A stretch of DNA of 64,000 bases from Asticcacaulis sp. AC402 (GCF_000495835.1 NZ_AWGC01000014.1:1-64000); one strand, 5' to 3'; shown: positions 10,346 to 19,785, counted from the stretch's first letter. Made by a program: numbers and translations. The notes: generated by a model from the sequence alone, not told the origin.

Positions 10346-11062
10346 CTAACGTACCGGCCGGAACATGTAGCCTACGCCGTAGACCGTCTGAATCACGTCG
10401 TCCTCGCCCTCGGGAGCAATATGTTTCAGCTTGCGGCGCAGGCGCGAGATCAGGGTGTCCAGCGACCGGTCGGTTGAATCGTCGTGCATCTCGGACATCC
10501 GCTCCACCACCTGGTCGCGGCGAAGCGGGCGGTCGCGCTGGGCCAGGAAGACGTGCAGCACGGCGAATTCGGCGGCGGACAGGATCAGCATCTTGTCGGC
10601 CGGCGAGGTCAGCCGGCGCGTGCGATTGTCCAGGCTCCAGCCGAAGAAGCGGGTTATGTCGGCCTCGTCGCGCACCGAGCCCGGCGTTCGGCGCAGGACT
10701 TTGCGGATACGTAACCCCAGTTCGTCGCTGTTGAACGGCTTGGCCATATAGTCTTCGGCGCCAAGGTTCAGGCCCTTGATGCGGGCGACATCGTCGCCGC
10801 GGGCACTGAGCATGATGATCGGCGGGCCATTATTCTGGCTCAGGCGTTCGCAGATGGCGAGCCCGTCTTCTCCGGGCATCATGCTGTCGAGCACGATCAG
10901 GTCGATGCGGGTATCGGCCAGAACCGCATCCATCGCCTTGCCGCCATCGGCCAGGAAGACACGAAAACCCTGGCGCGTCAGGGTTGCCTTCAGCAGCTCG
11001 CGGATGGATTCGTCATCATCGACGGCAAGAATATTGGGTTTTTCCGGCGCGGAGTCGGACAT
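10346..11062 (-). CDS. OmpR-family response regulator
   Basis: A 238-residue two-domain regulator. The receiver domain (about residues 10-125) has the acidic pair in AVDDDES, the phospho-acceptor Asp59 in LIVLDSMMPG, and the conserved Lys108 in YMAKPF. The C-terminal winged helix (about 135-238) ends in the DNA-binding and wing motifs LDTLISRLRRKLK and IQTVYGVGYMF. It should bind DNA as a dimer when phosphorylated. No histidine kinase is adjacent, so its partner and regulon cannot be read from this window; the flanking genes (carA upstream, LytM-like downstream) give no firm hint. Confidence 0.92.
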   Translation of the reverse strand: MSDSAPEKPNILAVDDDESIRELLKATLTRQGFRVFLADGGKAMDAVLADTRIDLIVLDSMMPGEDGLAICERLSQNNGPPIIMLSARGDDVARIKGLNLGAEDYMAKPFNSDELGLRIRKVLRRTPGSVRDEADITRFFGWSLDNRTRRLTSPADKMLILSAAEFAVLHVFLAQRDRPLRRDQVVERMSEMHDDSTDRSLDTLISRLRRKLKHIAPEGEDDVIQTVYGVGYMFRPVR

Positions 11063-11156
11063 TCTGACCCTAGTTCAAGACACATATTTGTCCAAGCATG
11101 CCGCGAGTCGCTACCCCACGACAGCCATCATCACGCAAACGGCCAAAAATTCAGCG

Positions 11157-12344
11157 TCAGGCGGCGACTTTTTTGTAGACCCGCATGTTTTCGGCGAAGC
11201 GCTCGAACAGATACAGACTGTCGACGGGGCCGGGCGAAGCTTCCGGGTGGTGCTGGACGCTGAACACCGGTGCATTCGTCATGGCGATGCCGCAGTTGCT
11301 GCCGTCGAACAATGAAACGTGGGTTTCGACCACGCCGGCGGGCAGGGTCGCCTGGTCGATGGCAAAGCCGTGGTTCATCGACACGATCTCAACCTTGCCG
11401 GTGGTCTTGTCCTTGACCGGGTGGTTGGCGCCATGATGGCCCTGGCTCATCTTGAGGGTGGCAGCGCCCAACGCCAGTCCCAGCATCTGGTGGCCCAGGC
11501 AGATGCCGAACACCGGCACACCGGCCGCGATGATCTGGCGAATAACGGGCACGGCATAGATGGCGGTGGCCGCCGGGTCGCCAGGACCGTTGGACAGCAG
11601 TACGCCATCGGGAGCCATGTCGAGAATCGCCTCGGCCGGGGTTTGGGCCGGCACGACGTAAACGTCGGCGCCGATATCGACCAGGGCGCGCAGGATGTTC
11701 TGCTTGACGCCGTAGTCTATGACCACGACTTTGAAATCGTGCCGGGTGCCCTGAGAGAAGCCTTGCGGCCACTGCCACAGGTCGGTGGTAAAGCCGGCCG
11801 GCTGCGTCACCGTGGCGTTGACCGCCAGGTCGAGCCCGCCCAGACCCTTCCATGCGGCGGCTTTATGGACCAGGGCCGGGATGTCGAAATCGCCCGACGG
11901 ATCATGCGCCACGATGCCGTGCGGCATGCCGTTTTCGCGGATGCGACGGGTCAGGGCGCGCGTGTCGATACCGGAAATGGCGACGATGCCGCGCGCCGTC
12001 AGCCAGTCATTGAAGCTCAATGTCGAACGCCAGTTGGCCGGCGGGGTTGGGGCGTCGCGGAAGATGGCACCCCGGGCGGCGCGCCTGGGGTCATCTCCGA
12101 GTTGCTCGACGTCTTCGGCATTAACGCCGACATTGCCGACATGCGGAAAGGTGAAGGCGATGATCTGTTCCATATAGGACGGATCGGTCAAGATTTCCTG
12201 GTAGCCGGTCATGGCGGTGTTGAAGCAAACCTCGCCCAGGACTTCGCCGGTGGCGCCGCAACCCACGCCCTGATAGACTGTGCCGTCAGACAGCACCAAT
12301 ACCGCTGTGCAACCTTCAACACGTTTAGCCGTTTCGGGGGTCAT
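11157..12344 (-). CDS. carA: carbamoyl-phosphate synthase small subunit
   Basis: About 395 residues. The N-terminal CPSase small-chain domain begins with AVLVLSDGTVYQGVGCG, and the C-terminal class I glutamine amidotransferase domain has the catalytic Cys in VFGICLGHQMLG and the His/Glu pair in VQHHPEASPGP. It hydrolyses glutamine and passes ammonia to CarB. I chose the ATG at 12344 because AGGAG lies nine bases upstream; the reading frame is open for 21 more codons, but that part is not CarA-like. Confidence 0.96.
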   Translation of the reverse strand: MTPETAKRVEGCTAVLVLSDGTVYQGVGCGATGEVLGEVCFNTAMTGYQEILTDPSYMEQIIAFTFPHVGNVGVNAEDVEQLGDDPRRAARGAIFRDAPTPPANWRSTLSFNDWLTARGIVAISGIDTRALTRRIRENGMPHGIVAHDPSGDFDIPALVHKAAAWKGLGGLDLAVNATVTQPAGFTTDLWQWPQGFSQGTRHDFKVVVIDYGVKQNILRALVDIGADVYVVPAQTPAEAILDMAPDGVLLSNGPGDPAATAIYAVPVIRQIIAAGVPVFGICLGHQMLGLALGAATLKMSQGHHGANHPVKDKTTGKVEIVSMNHGFAIDQATLPAGVVETHVSLFDGSNCGIAMTNAPVFSVQHHPEASPGPVDSLYLFERFAENMRVYKKVAA

Positions 12345-12667
12345 TGGGGGCATCTCCTGTGGCGCCACGGGCACGCACGGGCGACCGGCGCGCAAACGGC
12401 CGCACACATAGGGGCATGAGGTGGGCGTATCAAGACTTATTGTGACGCAAGACCATTTAACTGCCCGATGCCGCTGCCCTGATGCGGTCTTTCCCGTCCA
12501 GGGAGACTCGTCACAAATTGGCGACTTGGCGGATGAATCCTATGGCGCGCGCATTTTTTTCGTCATATCGTCACATCGAAACGGTTAGTGTCATAACACT
12601 GTCATGCGAATGGTTCGATATGGCAGTCTTGTGCTACGCACAACAAGGTTTTCAGGGGAGTCGCACA
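12345..12667. promoter_or_regulatory. carA upstream region with two palindromes
   Basis: This 323-bp divergent region lies between carA and the small coiled-coil gene. Two clean palindromes stand before the latter: AGTGT-CATA-ACACT at 12587-12600 and TTGTGC-TAC-GCACAA at 12629-12643. They are 29 bp apart and end 24 bp before the start codon at 12668, a good position for repressor operators. No regulator can be named. Confidence 0.4.
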
Positions 12668-12937
12668 ATGACGCACGAAGCACCCGCCATACTACTGACA
12701 TCGGCGGACATCGAAATGATCGAGCAAGAAAAGGCAGGGCTTGAAATGGAGCTGTCTGCCATGGAACTGCGGCGCAATGAGCTGGAAATTCGCCGTGGCG
12801 AACTCAGCGACAGACTCGTCAAGATTCGCTCCCTGCTCGATGCCCTCGGCCTGGGCACCGTCAGCCAGCTGGCGTCGAACTCGCTGTACGCCGCTCGCAA
12901 CGTCAAGGCCGTGCCGCGCAACGGCGTGATCTCGTAA
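12668..12937 (+). CDS. small coiled-coil protein of unknown function
   Basis: An 89-residue protein, start supported by GGGGAG eight bases upstream. Residues 15-60 are a strongly heptad-like, Glu/Arg/Leu-rich stretch (ELSAMELRRNELEIRRGELS), which predicts one long coiled coil. There is no signal peptide or membrane segment. I do not recognise a family; the pattern suggests a small oligomeric cytoplasmic protein. It is preceded by two palindromes that may control it, and it converges on the YbjQ gene with a 3-bp gap. Confidence 0.7.
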   Translation: MTHEAPAILLTSADIEMIEQEKAGLEMELSAMELRRNELEIRRGELSDRLVKIRSLLDALGLGTVSQLASNSLYAARNVKAVPRNGVIS

Positions 12938-12940
12938 GCC

Positions 12941-13276
12941 TTACCGCGCGGTTCCCGGCTGGATTGTTACGGCGGTCCCGGTGCAGCTGACCATCAGCAT
13001 GCTGCCGCTCTGGCCGACGGTGGAATAGTCGATGTCGATGCCGACAATGGCGTTGGCGCCGCGCTTGGCGGCTTCGGCTTCCATTTCGCGCAAGGCGGCG
13101 TCGCGCCCTTCGCGCAGGACTTCCTCATAGGCGTTGGAACGGCCGCCGACGATGTCGCGGATCCCGGCGAAGAAGTCGCGGAAGATATTGGCGCCCAGGA
13201 TGGCTTCCCCGGTAACGATGCCGAGGTACTGGCTGATGTGGGAACCTTCGATGGTATGTGTGGTGGTCATCTGCAT
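12941..13276 (-). CDS. YbjQ/UPF0145 family protein
   Basis: A 111-residue protein with the conserved family features: start [20 protein letters not shown], a central [14 protein letters not shown] segment, then [18 protein letters not shown] and a final strand. The family (DUF74, also called heavy-metal-binding domain) forms pentamers, and its cellular role is not established. No partner genes are adjacent. It marks the last clearly core gene before the AT-rich island. Confidence 0.9.
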   Translation of the reverse strand: MQMTTTHTIEGSHISQYLGIVTGEAILGANIFRDFFAGIRDIVGGRSNAYEEVLREGRDAALREMEAEAAKRGANAIVGIDIDYSTVGQSGSMLMVSCTGTAVTIQPGTAR

Positions 13277-13605
13277 GGCGAATCCTCCGTGTTGCAGACG
13301 GACCTTGCCACAGTCCTGAGCCGTGTCCAGTCGCGGTCACGCAGGTGTGCGCATCAATGACGTCTGTGTCGCTTCGCGTGGCCACGGCCGATTGCCTGGA
13401 TAATTGTTCGGACCTCTCCCACCGCGCGCCAGGCGGTTCAGATGTCTTTTCCTGGCGAAGACTGCCGGGCAAATCGAGTTTCATTACACATCGGGCAACT
13501 AACAATTACCCAATTGACAACATGTCCACAAAATGCTGCCACTATTCAAATTGGATTTGCGTAGTTTATAATAGAGATAGCGCTATAATACTGGAATAGA
13601 ATTAT
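13277..13605. other. intergenic transition into AT-rich island
   Basis: Base composition changes abruptly around 13,490, from GC-rich to AT-rich DNA. Two TATAAT hexamers occur at 13567-13572 and 13584-13589 just before the DUF4265 gene and are candidate -10 elements; no good -35 is correctly spaced. I see no gene here. Confidence 0.4.
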
Positions 13606-14052
13606 ATGCGAGCTATAAGAATACATTTTTCTTTGGAAGTAGATAAGGTTTATCCCCCCATCTCGGTGGAGATTTTAAACGGATATCTCATTAGCGAAAA
13701 TATCGTTGAAATCGACAATACTCCTTTTTTCATTCAGGGTATTGCTGTCGGTTACAAGATTTTTTGTGAGTCATTTGGAGATTCAATAAACTATAGATAC
13801 TTAAGTTTAAAATCATCAAGTGGAAGAGGCTCAGTCTCAATTATTTTTGTTGAGCCAGACTCTTCTGAGGAAGTTTATCAAAGAATTCGCGCCATGGGGT
13901 TGTACTCGGAGTACGGAGAATTTCCTGAATATAACATGCTTGCTGTGAGCGCTCATAACTTGTCAGAGTTCGAGATTTTGACGAGCTATTTGTCAGTGGA
14001 AGAAGCAAAAGGTCGAGTTAGTTATGCAGAGTTGTGTTTGCCAGACACTTAA
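13606..14052 (+). CDS. DUF4265-like protein, AT-rich gene
   Basis: A 148-residue protein. The pattern IHFSLEVDKVYPPISVEIL, then EIDNTPFFIQGIAVGY, then a late LAVSAHNLSEFEIL and EAKGRVSYAE matches what I know of the DUF4265 family, small proteins of unknown function. Codon use is AT-rich, quite unlike the GC-rich neighbours, which indicates recent transfer. It has a weak Shine-Dalgarno sequence (TGGAAT). It stands upstream of the HIT-helicase gene on the same strand, with a 245-bp gap. An immunity or defence-related role is possible but only an inference from this setting. Confidence 0.65.
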   Translation: MRAIRIHFSLEVDKVYPPISVEILNGYLISENIVEIDNTPFFIQGIAVGYKIFCESFGDSINYRYLSLKSSSGRGSVSIIFVEPDSSEEVYQRIRAMGLYSEYGEFPEYNMLAVSAHNLSEFEILTSYLSVEEAKGRVSYAELCLPDT

Positions 14053-14297
14053 ACAGTAGGCGTGGTCCTGTGCGGCCACATGGGCGCGTGCCCGGCCTGT
14101 CCTTTTGCCCCGTATTTCCGGGAATTCCGAGGCGAGTCCGAATGGGACGAAAAACCGAAGTATTGGTGCGCTATAACCCAAGGGGTGAATAATACGGGTT
14201 AAATGAGGGGCGGGTGAAGAGCCTGCGGATAGAGTGTGATTATCTATTGTGCTTCGACCTGTGGTAGTACATCTATGGGCGCTGAAACCCGTCGCTA

Positions 14298-17200
14298 TTG
14301 AGGCCTATTCTGTCACCGCACGCCTGTCCATTTTGCCTGCCGACCGAAGGTAGATTGGCGTTTTTCGGTGCTCTGATCAAGGGGATTTGGGACGCTTTTC
14401 CTGTTACAGAGGGGCATTTGCTGCTGACGCCGCATCGGCATATTGCCACGTGGTCGGACCTGCACGCGTCGGAACAAACGGCCCTTATAGACGGCATCGA
14501 AACGGCCAAATCCCTTATCAAAGACAGGTTTTCCGTCGACGGATTCAATGTCGGCTTCAACGAAGGCGAGGCGGCTGGCCAGACGATTCCGCATTTCCAT
14601 ATTCATGTCATTCCTCGCCGGCGTGGGGACATGAAGGACCCGAGGGGCGGGGTTCGTCACGTCATTCCCGCCAAGGGAAACTACCTCATTCAGAACGGTT
14701 CTCTGGTTGAACCCAAGCCAGATGATGTCCCCAAGCCAGAAATGTGGGTACCGCACAACCGCGCCTTGATTTCTGGCGGCGACGACGCGCTCATTCGTCA
14801 CCTGATGCCGCATATAGACCGCGCGTCAAGCGTCGACGTAGCAGTGTCCTTCACCATGGAGAGCGGTATCCGCATCCTGCGATCCCATCTTCAAGATCTG
14901 CTCAATCGCGATGGTCGGGTGAGGTTTATCACAGGCGACTATCTGGATGTGACAGACCCAGATGCCCTGCGTCGCTTGATGGATCTAGAGGGTGAGGTGT
15001 CTTTGCATGTCTTTGAAACAGGTAGGATTGGCTTTCACCCAAAGTCATGGATATTTCACTTTGCTGATGGGACGGGCGTGGCGCTCGTCGGGAGTTCCAA
15101 CCTGTCCGAAATGGCGCTGCGCACCGGCGTGGAGTGGAACTATCGCGTGTTCACACCCAACCAGGATGGGGGATGGCGCGACGTCCTAAATGGTTTTGAA
15201 GGCTTACTGGCACGTCCTGAAGTCAAGTCTCTGACCCATGAATGGATAGACAAATACGAAAAACGCCGCGGCGTACCGACGCAAACCCAGTTTAGGGCGG
15301 CGGAGGTCGAAGCCGAAGCTGAGCTCATCCTACCGGTACCACATCTGATTCAGAGGCGTGCCCTTTCGGCTTTGGAGGAGACGCGGCGCGATGGCTACAC
15401 GGCAGGCATGGTCGTCTTGGCGACGGGGTTGGGCAAGACGTGGCTGAGTGCCTTTGACAGCCATCGCCCCGAGTTCAAGACGGTGCTTTTTGTCGCTCAT
15501 CGCGAAGAAATCCTGTCACAAGCGATGGAGACATTCAGGGTCTGTCGTCCCAAAGCCCGTCTTGGCCGCTATACCGGGACGCAGAAGGATCTGGATGCCG
15601 ACGTGCTGTTCGCGTCCATCCAAACCCTGGGTAAGGTTGCTCACTTGCGTAACTTCGCTCCGGACGCCTTCGACTATGTCGTCGTTGACGAATTTCACCA
15701 TGCGGCGGCGCGAACCTACCGTGGGCTTATCGACCACTTTACGCCAAAGTTCATGATAGGGCTCACGGCGACTCCCGAACGGATGGACGGAGGCGACCTG
15801 CTGGGATTGTGTCAGGAAAATCTCGTCTTCGATTGCGACGCATTCGAGGGGATTACCTCTGGTCTGCTCTCAGCCTTTAGCTACTTTGGTGTGCCCGATG
15901 ATGTCGACTATGCAAATATTCCGTGGCGCAACGCAGGCTTTGACGAAAAGGCTCTTACCGCTGCCTTGGCAACCCAAGCCCGCGCGAGCAACGCCTTAGA
16001 ACAACACCGTAAACACGCCGGTCAGCGGACCTTGGCCTTCTGTTGTTCTCAGCTTCATGCTGATTTTATGTCGGAGTTTTTCCGAGCCAAGGGGATGCGT
16101 GCCGTGTCGGTGCATTCCGGCAAGACCTCGGCACCTCGCACCAGTTCGCTAGACGCGCTTCAGGCAGGGGAATTGGACATTCTTTTTGCCGTCGACATGT
16201 TCAACGAGGGCGTCGACATACCCAATATTGACACTGTCCTCATGCTGCGACCGACCGAGTCGACGACGATTTGGATGCAGCAATTTGGCCGTGGGCTGCG
16301 ACGATCAGAGGGCAAAACGCGGCTGAACGTTATAGATTACATTGGCAATCATCGGATATTTTTGACCAAGGCGAGGGCGCTGCTGAACTGCAATGCCGGT
16401 GACCGAGACTTGGCCATCAAACTCCAGCAGGTGCGCGACGGTGAGTTTGAGCTACCACCGGGGTGTAGCGTTACCTATGACCTGGCGGCGATGGACTTGA
16501 TGCAGAGCCTGCTGCGGTCGACCAGCCAAGGTGACGCTCTCGAAGCCTTTTACATCGATTTCCGGCTAAGGTTTGGCGAAAGGCCGACGGCGCTCGAAGT
16601 GTTTCATGCAGGCTTCAACCCGCGCACCTCGGGTCACGGATCTTGGTTCGAGTTTGTAAATCACCACAAGGATATTTCGGACCAAGACAAGCGCGTGCTC
16701 GCTGCTCACCATGAGTTTTTGGATAACCTGTCCAAGACCCAGATGACAAAAAGCTACAAGATGCTGCTTCTAAAGGCCGTCCAGCAGGAAGGTGCCCTGC
16801 CGGGCGCCCTTGGCATTGAGCCTTTGACGGCGCGGTTTACAACCATCGCAAAGCGACACCCCATTTACCGAAGCGCCATCACCGTGCCGATTGACAATGC
16901 GGGCGCCGTGCGCAGATTGCTGGAAGTCAATCCGATTGATGCCTTGGTCAAGGCCCGCGGAACATCCGGGCGTACATTTTTCGACTACAAAGATGGCATT
17001 TTTCGCACGACCTTCTCGGTCAGCGATGACCTTGTCAGCGCTTTCAACGCCATGACCAGAGAGGTCATTGATTGGCGCCTTGCCGAATATCTTGTTCGCG
17101 CATCCGCATCGACGGACGCGCAATCAGACCATGGCTTCGACGGAATGTCTGAGCCCCAAACGCAATTCACCCATGACACGCCAAAGGGCCCTGAGGTGTG

Positions 17201-17627
17201 GCAGGAATATATGCGCGAGGATATCCCCAAGCTATATGGGGGACAGTTCAGCACGGGGTCGTGGAACCAAGGCTTTGTGGTGCAGGGGAATGATGTCTTC
17301 ATTCTCGTCACCCTCGATAAGAGCGGTCTTCAGGATAACCATAGGTACGAAGATGGCTTCGTGGACGACCGACACCTAAGGTGGCAAAGCCAGAACCGTA
17401 CAACACAGGTATCGAAGCATGGGGGGATTATTAGCCAGCGCGACAAGGGGTATTTGATCCACCTTTTTGTTAGGCCGACGAAAAAGCGCGGGTCAACGGC
17501 AACGCCTTTTATGTATAGCGGCGACGTAGATTTTGTTGAATGGGAAGGTAATAATCCAATCTCCGTCACTTGGAAATTGAGGAACCCAGTACCGCCGCAC
17601 ATGAGACGTGTGCTCGGCCTTAATTGA
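14298..17627 (+). CDS. HIT - phospholipase D - SF2 helicase fusion protein
   Basis: A 1,109-residue multidomain protein. Residues 1-125 form a HIT domain with Cys10/Cys13 in CPFC and the triad H99-x-H101-x-H103. Residues 150-290 form a PLD-like nuclease domain with H247-P-K249 and GSSN ending at Asn268. Residues 350-700 form an SF2 helicase: Walker A ATGLGKT (375-381), DEFH (464-467), GLTATPER, and motif VI beginning at Gln661 (QQFGRGLRR). The remaining 400 residues resemble DUF3427. Related PLD-helicase-DUF3427 proteins are found in defence islands, so restriction of foreign DNA is a plausible role. The start is a TTG; the only in-frame stop-to-start space upstream is 15 bp. Confidence 0.88.
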   Translation: MRPILSPHACPFCLPTEGRLAFFGALIKGIWDAFPVTEGHLLLTPHRHIATWSDLHASEQTALIDGIETAKSLIKDRFSVDGFNVGFNEGEAAGQTIPHFHIHVIPRRRGDMKDPRGGVRHVIPAKGNYLIQNGSLVEPKPDDVPKPEMWVPHNRALISGGDDALIRHLMPHIDRASSVDVAVSFTMESGIRILRSHLQDLLNRDGRVRFITGDYLDVTDPDALRRLMDLEGEVSLHVFETGRIGFHPKSWIFHFADGTGVALVGSSNLSEMALRTGVEWNYRVFTPNQDGGWRDVLNGFEGLLARPEVKSLTHEWIDKYEKRRGVPTQTQFRAAEVEAEAELILPVPHLIQRRALSALEETRRDGYTAGMVVLATGLGKTWLSAFDSHRPEFKTVLFVAHREEILSQAMETFRVCRPKARLGRYTGTQKDLDADVLFASIQTLGKVAHLRNFAPDAFDYVVVDEFHHAAARTYRGLIDHFTPKFMIGLTATPERMDGGDLLGLCQENLVFDCDAFEGITSGLLSAFSYFGVPDDVDYANIPWRNAGFDEKALTAALATQARASNALEQHRKHAGQRTLAFCCSQLHADFMSEFFRAKGMRAVSVHSGKTSAPRTSSLDALQAGELDILFAVDMFNEGVDIPNIDTVLMLRPTESTTIWMQQFGRGLRRSEGKTRLNVIDYIGNHRIFLTKARALLNCNAGDRDLAIKLQQVRDGEFELPPGCSVTYDLAAMDLMQSLLRSTSQGDALEAFYIDFRLRFGERPTALEVFHAGFNPRTSGHGSWFEFVNHHKDISDQDKRVLAAHHEFLDNLSKTQMTKSYKMLLLKAVQQEGALPGALGIEPLTARFTTIAKRHPIYRSAITVPIDNAGAVRRLLEVNPIDALVKARGTSGRTFFDYKDGIFRTTFSVSDDLVSAFNAMTREVIDWRLAEYLVRASASTDAQSDHGFDGMSEPQTQFTHDTPKGPEVWQEYMREDIPKLYGGQFSTGSWNQGFVVQGNDVFILVTLDKSGLQDNHRYEDGFVDDRHLRWQSQNRTTQVSKHGGIISQRDKGYLIHLFVRPTKKRGSTATPFMYSGDVDFVEWEGNNPISVTWKLRNPVPPHMRRVLGLN

Positions 17628-18231
17628 CGGGTTTTATGGGCATCGGGGCGACTTGCGAAGGTTCAGGCCGCCGCCGAAGGGTAGAAAGTAAGTCGCCCCA
17701 CCACCACATCTCACGCGCTGGCGGCCTGCGGCCTGGCGCGTTCGTGCGGTCTCCCTCCCCATCGAAGAGCGATGGGGATGTATAAGAAAGCGCGCTTCTA
17801 TACATCCCTGCGCCTCTTACGCGGCGTGATCGCAGCCGAGATACATCTCGGCAAGTGAAGGACCATAAGCACAGCGTAACGTAGTTAAGCGTAGCGTAGC
17901 GACATTGTGGTGGGGCGACTTACTTTTGGTTTTGCCGGCTTCGACGGTCAGCCACATTGTCAGAAGAGACGTATACGCTCTGCAACGCGCTCTATTGCCG
18001 CCCCTTTGCATGAAACTTATCGTCCTGCCCGCGACAACTCAGTCGTTACGTCTCTCCGCCGACTTCCCTTACCCCGCACGGGCAGCGCAGGCCAAAACGC
18101 AAAAAACAAGGTCGGAGCCATTTTCTCCCCGAGAGCTTCTGAGATCCGGCTGCTGGGCGGGGCGACAGCCAGTTGATCGCGACTAGGTTTGCCACGACGC
18201 TGGCCTCGTGCGACCCAGGTCGCGGCCGTCG
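17628..18231. other. 604-bp intergenic region after the helicase fusion
   Basis: No convincing gene is present. The left half is the inverted-repeat element at 17688-17923. The right half (17924-18231) is GC-rich, lacks tRNA or rRNA features, and separates the convergent helicase and acyl-AMP ligase genes. Short possible ORFs here have low-complexity translations derived from the repeat. Confidence 0.5.
17688..17923. repeat. 236-bp structured inverted-repeat element
   Basis: The ends are 18-bp inverted repeats (GTAAGTCGCCCCACCACA at the right, reversed; the left copy at 17688-17708 has one extra CCA). Inside are several hairpins: CCCCATCG/CGATGGGG near 17758-17778, GGATGTATA/TATACATCC near 17776-17807, and CCGAGA/TCTCGG near 17837-17852. 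Then comes a short GCGTA repeat. This looks like a non-autonomous mobile element (MITE) or a structured transcript. It contains no transposase. Confidence 0.6.
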
Positions 18232-19785
18232 CTAAAGGCGCCTCAAAAGCTCACGGTAGAGCACTTTCGAATGATGGCGGCGATCGACCGGAATATGCTT
18301 CATGGGGTGAATAGCGCTTAAGGCCGGCCATTGCCGGTGCAGATCGGCGCACTGATCCGGCGTCAGCGGCGCATCGGCCTCGACGACCAGCGTAACCGCT
18401 TCGCCCTGGGTGAGCGCGGCAGCCCGCCGGACGCCCGGCAAACCCATGACCGCGGCTTCGACCGAAAACGGATAGAGCACCCCGGCAGACGTCGTTATCC
18501 GCGCCGAACAGCGCCCCAAAAGCCAGAGCCGCCCCCGCGCATCGAGATAGCCAGCGTCGCCCGTGCGGTGCCACAGCGTAGCCTCCACGCTGAACTTGGT
18601 GCCGGCGGCATCGGCAGGGTCGAGGTAGCCCTTGACGACGTGGGCGCCGGAAACGACGATTTCCCCCGCCTGGCCCTGTGGCTGCTTCAGGGCCGCAAAC
18701 GCCTCCGCATCCATCTCCGTCAGAACGGCGTCCGTATCGGCAATGATTGCCAGTTGGACAGCTGCCACCGGCTCCCCGGCCAACAAACCGGCCCCGTTGG
18801 CGGTCGCCGTCACATCGTCCGCAGACACCTCGCTCGCCCGGACGTGCGCTATGGGTTCGGCTTCGGACGAGCCGTAGACCATGGTGATTTCAGCCTGCGG
18901 CGCGGCGCGCTGCAAATCGCGCAGCAGATTGGGAAATACCGGCCCGCCGCCGGTGAATATGCGCTTCAGGTCCGACAGTGGCCGGTCCTGGCGCATGGCC
19001 TCGTCGCACAGCCTGCGGCAAAACGCCGGCGCCGCCAGCAGGCGATTGACGCCCTTGGCCGCCATATAGGCGATCATGTGATCGGCCCGCATGCTGTGCG
19101 GCCGGCCATAGCCCTTGAGCGGCAGGACAGAGGTGATACCACAGCCAATATTCGACAGGATAAACACCGGCAAGGTCGATAGCTCGATGTCGCCGTCGCG
19201 GGCCTCAAGGGTCGATCGAACGGCGTCATGCTGGTGCAACAGGAAGGCGTGGCTGCGAACGATGGTTTTCGGCGTGCCCGTTGAGCCACTGGTAAAGGTC
19301 AGTAAGGCGGCGCTATGCGGATCAACAGGGCCTGGTATCCTGGCCTCAAGCGGCCGCACGTGGCGCGCGAAGGGAACGGCTCCGCCAAGGCTCAGCGCCA
19401 GCGCAATGGCGCCAACCTCCGGGACTAGGCGAAACAGATGCGCCTTTGGGACACCTATCAGGACATTCGGCCGGACCTTTTTCAGGCAGGCCCGCAGGGT
19501 TTTCAGCGGCATGGCCGGGTCGATCAGCACGGCCGCCGCCCCAAGTCGCATCAGGGCCAGAAACACCACGAAAAAGTCGATGCTCAGCGGCACGAGCAGC
19601 AGAACGCGGTCACCGCACGTGACCCCGGCGTGTTGCAGCCCGCCAGCCATGCTGCGGGCGCGGATGTGCAGATCGCGATAGCTGCAGGTCGCCTCGCCGT
19701 CGATCAGGGCCAGGTGCTCGCCGCGCGCGCTGGCCTGAACCTCCAGCAGGTCAAAAAGGGTTTCAGGCTTTGGCATAGAGGCCAT
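18232..19785 (-). CDS. AMP-dependent acyl-CoA synthetase/ligase
   Basis: A 517-residue adenylate-forming enzyme. The P-loop is TFTSGSTGTPKTIVRSH, followed by the A5 motif YGSSEAEPIA, the A7 motif HRTGDAGYLDARGRLWLLG, and a C-terminal catalytic Lys in HHSKVLYRELL. Motif style resembles the OleC/fatty-acyl ligase group, not short-chain synthetases. It would activate a carboxylic acid as acyl-AMP for transfer to CoA or another acceptor. It is the last gene of the seven-gene operon and overlaps the preceding GNAT gene by 23 bp (14 bp if the ATG at 19776 is used). It probably supplies the acyl group that the GNAT protein transfers. Confidence 0.88.
   Translation of the reverse strand: MASMPKPETLFDLLEVQASARGEHLALIDGEATCSYRDLHIRARSMAGGLQHAGVTCGDRVLLLVPLSIDFFVVFLALMRLGAAAVLIDPAMPLKTLRACLKKVRPNVLIGVPKAHLFRLVPEVGAIALALSLGGAVPFARHVRPLEARIPGPVDPHSAALLTFTSGSTGTPKTIVRSHAFLLHQHDAVRSTLEARDGDIELSTLPVFILSNIGCGITSVLPLKGYGRPHSMRADHMIAYMAAKGVNRLLAAPAFCRRLCDEAMRQDRPLSDLKRIFTGGGPVFPNLLRDLQRAAPQAEITMVYGSSEAEPIAHVRASEVSADDVTATANGAGLLAGEPVAAVQLAIIADTDAVLTEMDAEAFAALKQPQGQAGEIVVSGAHVVKGYLDPADAAGTKFSVEATLWHRTGDAGYLDARGRLWLLGRCSARITTSAGVLYPFSVEAAVMGLPGVRRAAALTQGEAVTLVVEADAPLTPDQCADLHRQWPALSAIHPMKHIPVDRRHHSKVLYRELLRRL

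Noticed and set aside
12482-12667. Longer version of the coiled-coil protein starting at 12482
   Set aside because: The extra 62 residues cross both palindromes and have no coding character, while the ATG at 12668 has a strong ribosome-binding site.
17924-18231. tRNA gene or attachment site after the helicase fusion
   Set aside because: No cloverleaf, no CCA-type end and no direct repeat matching the other side of the island was found.
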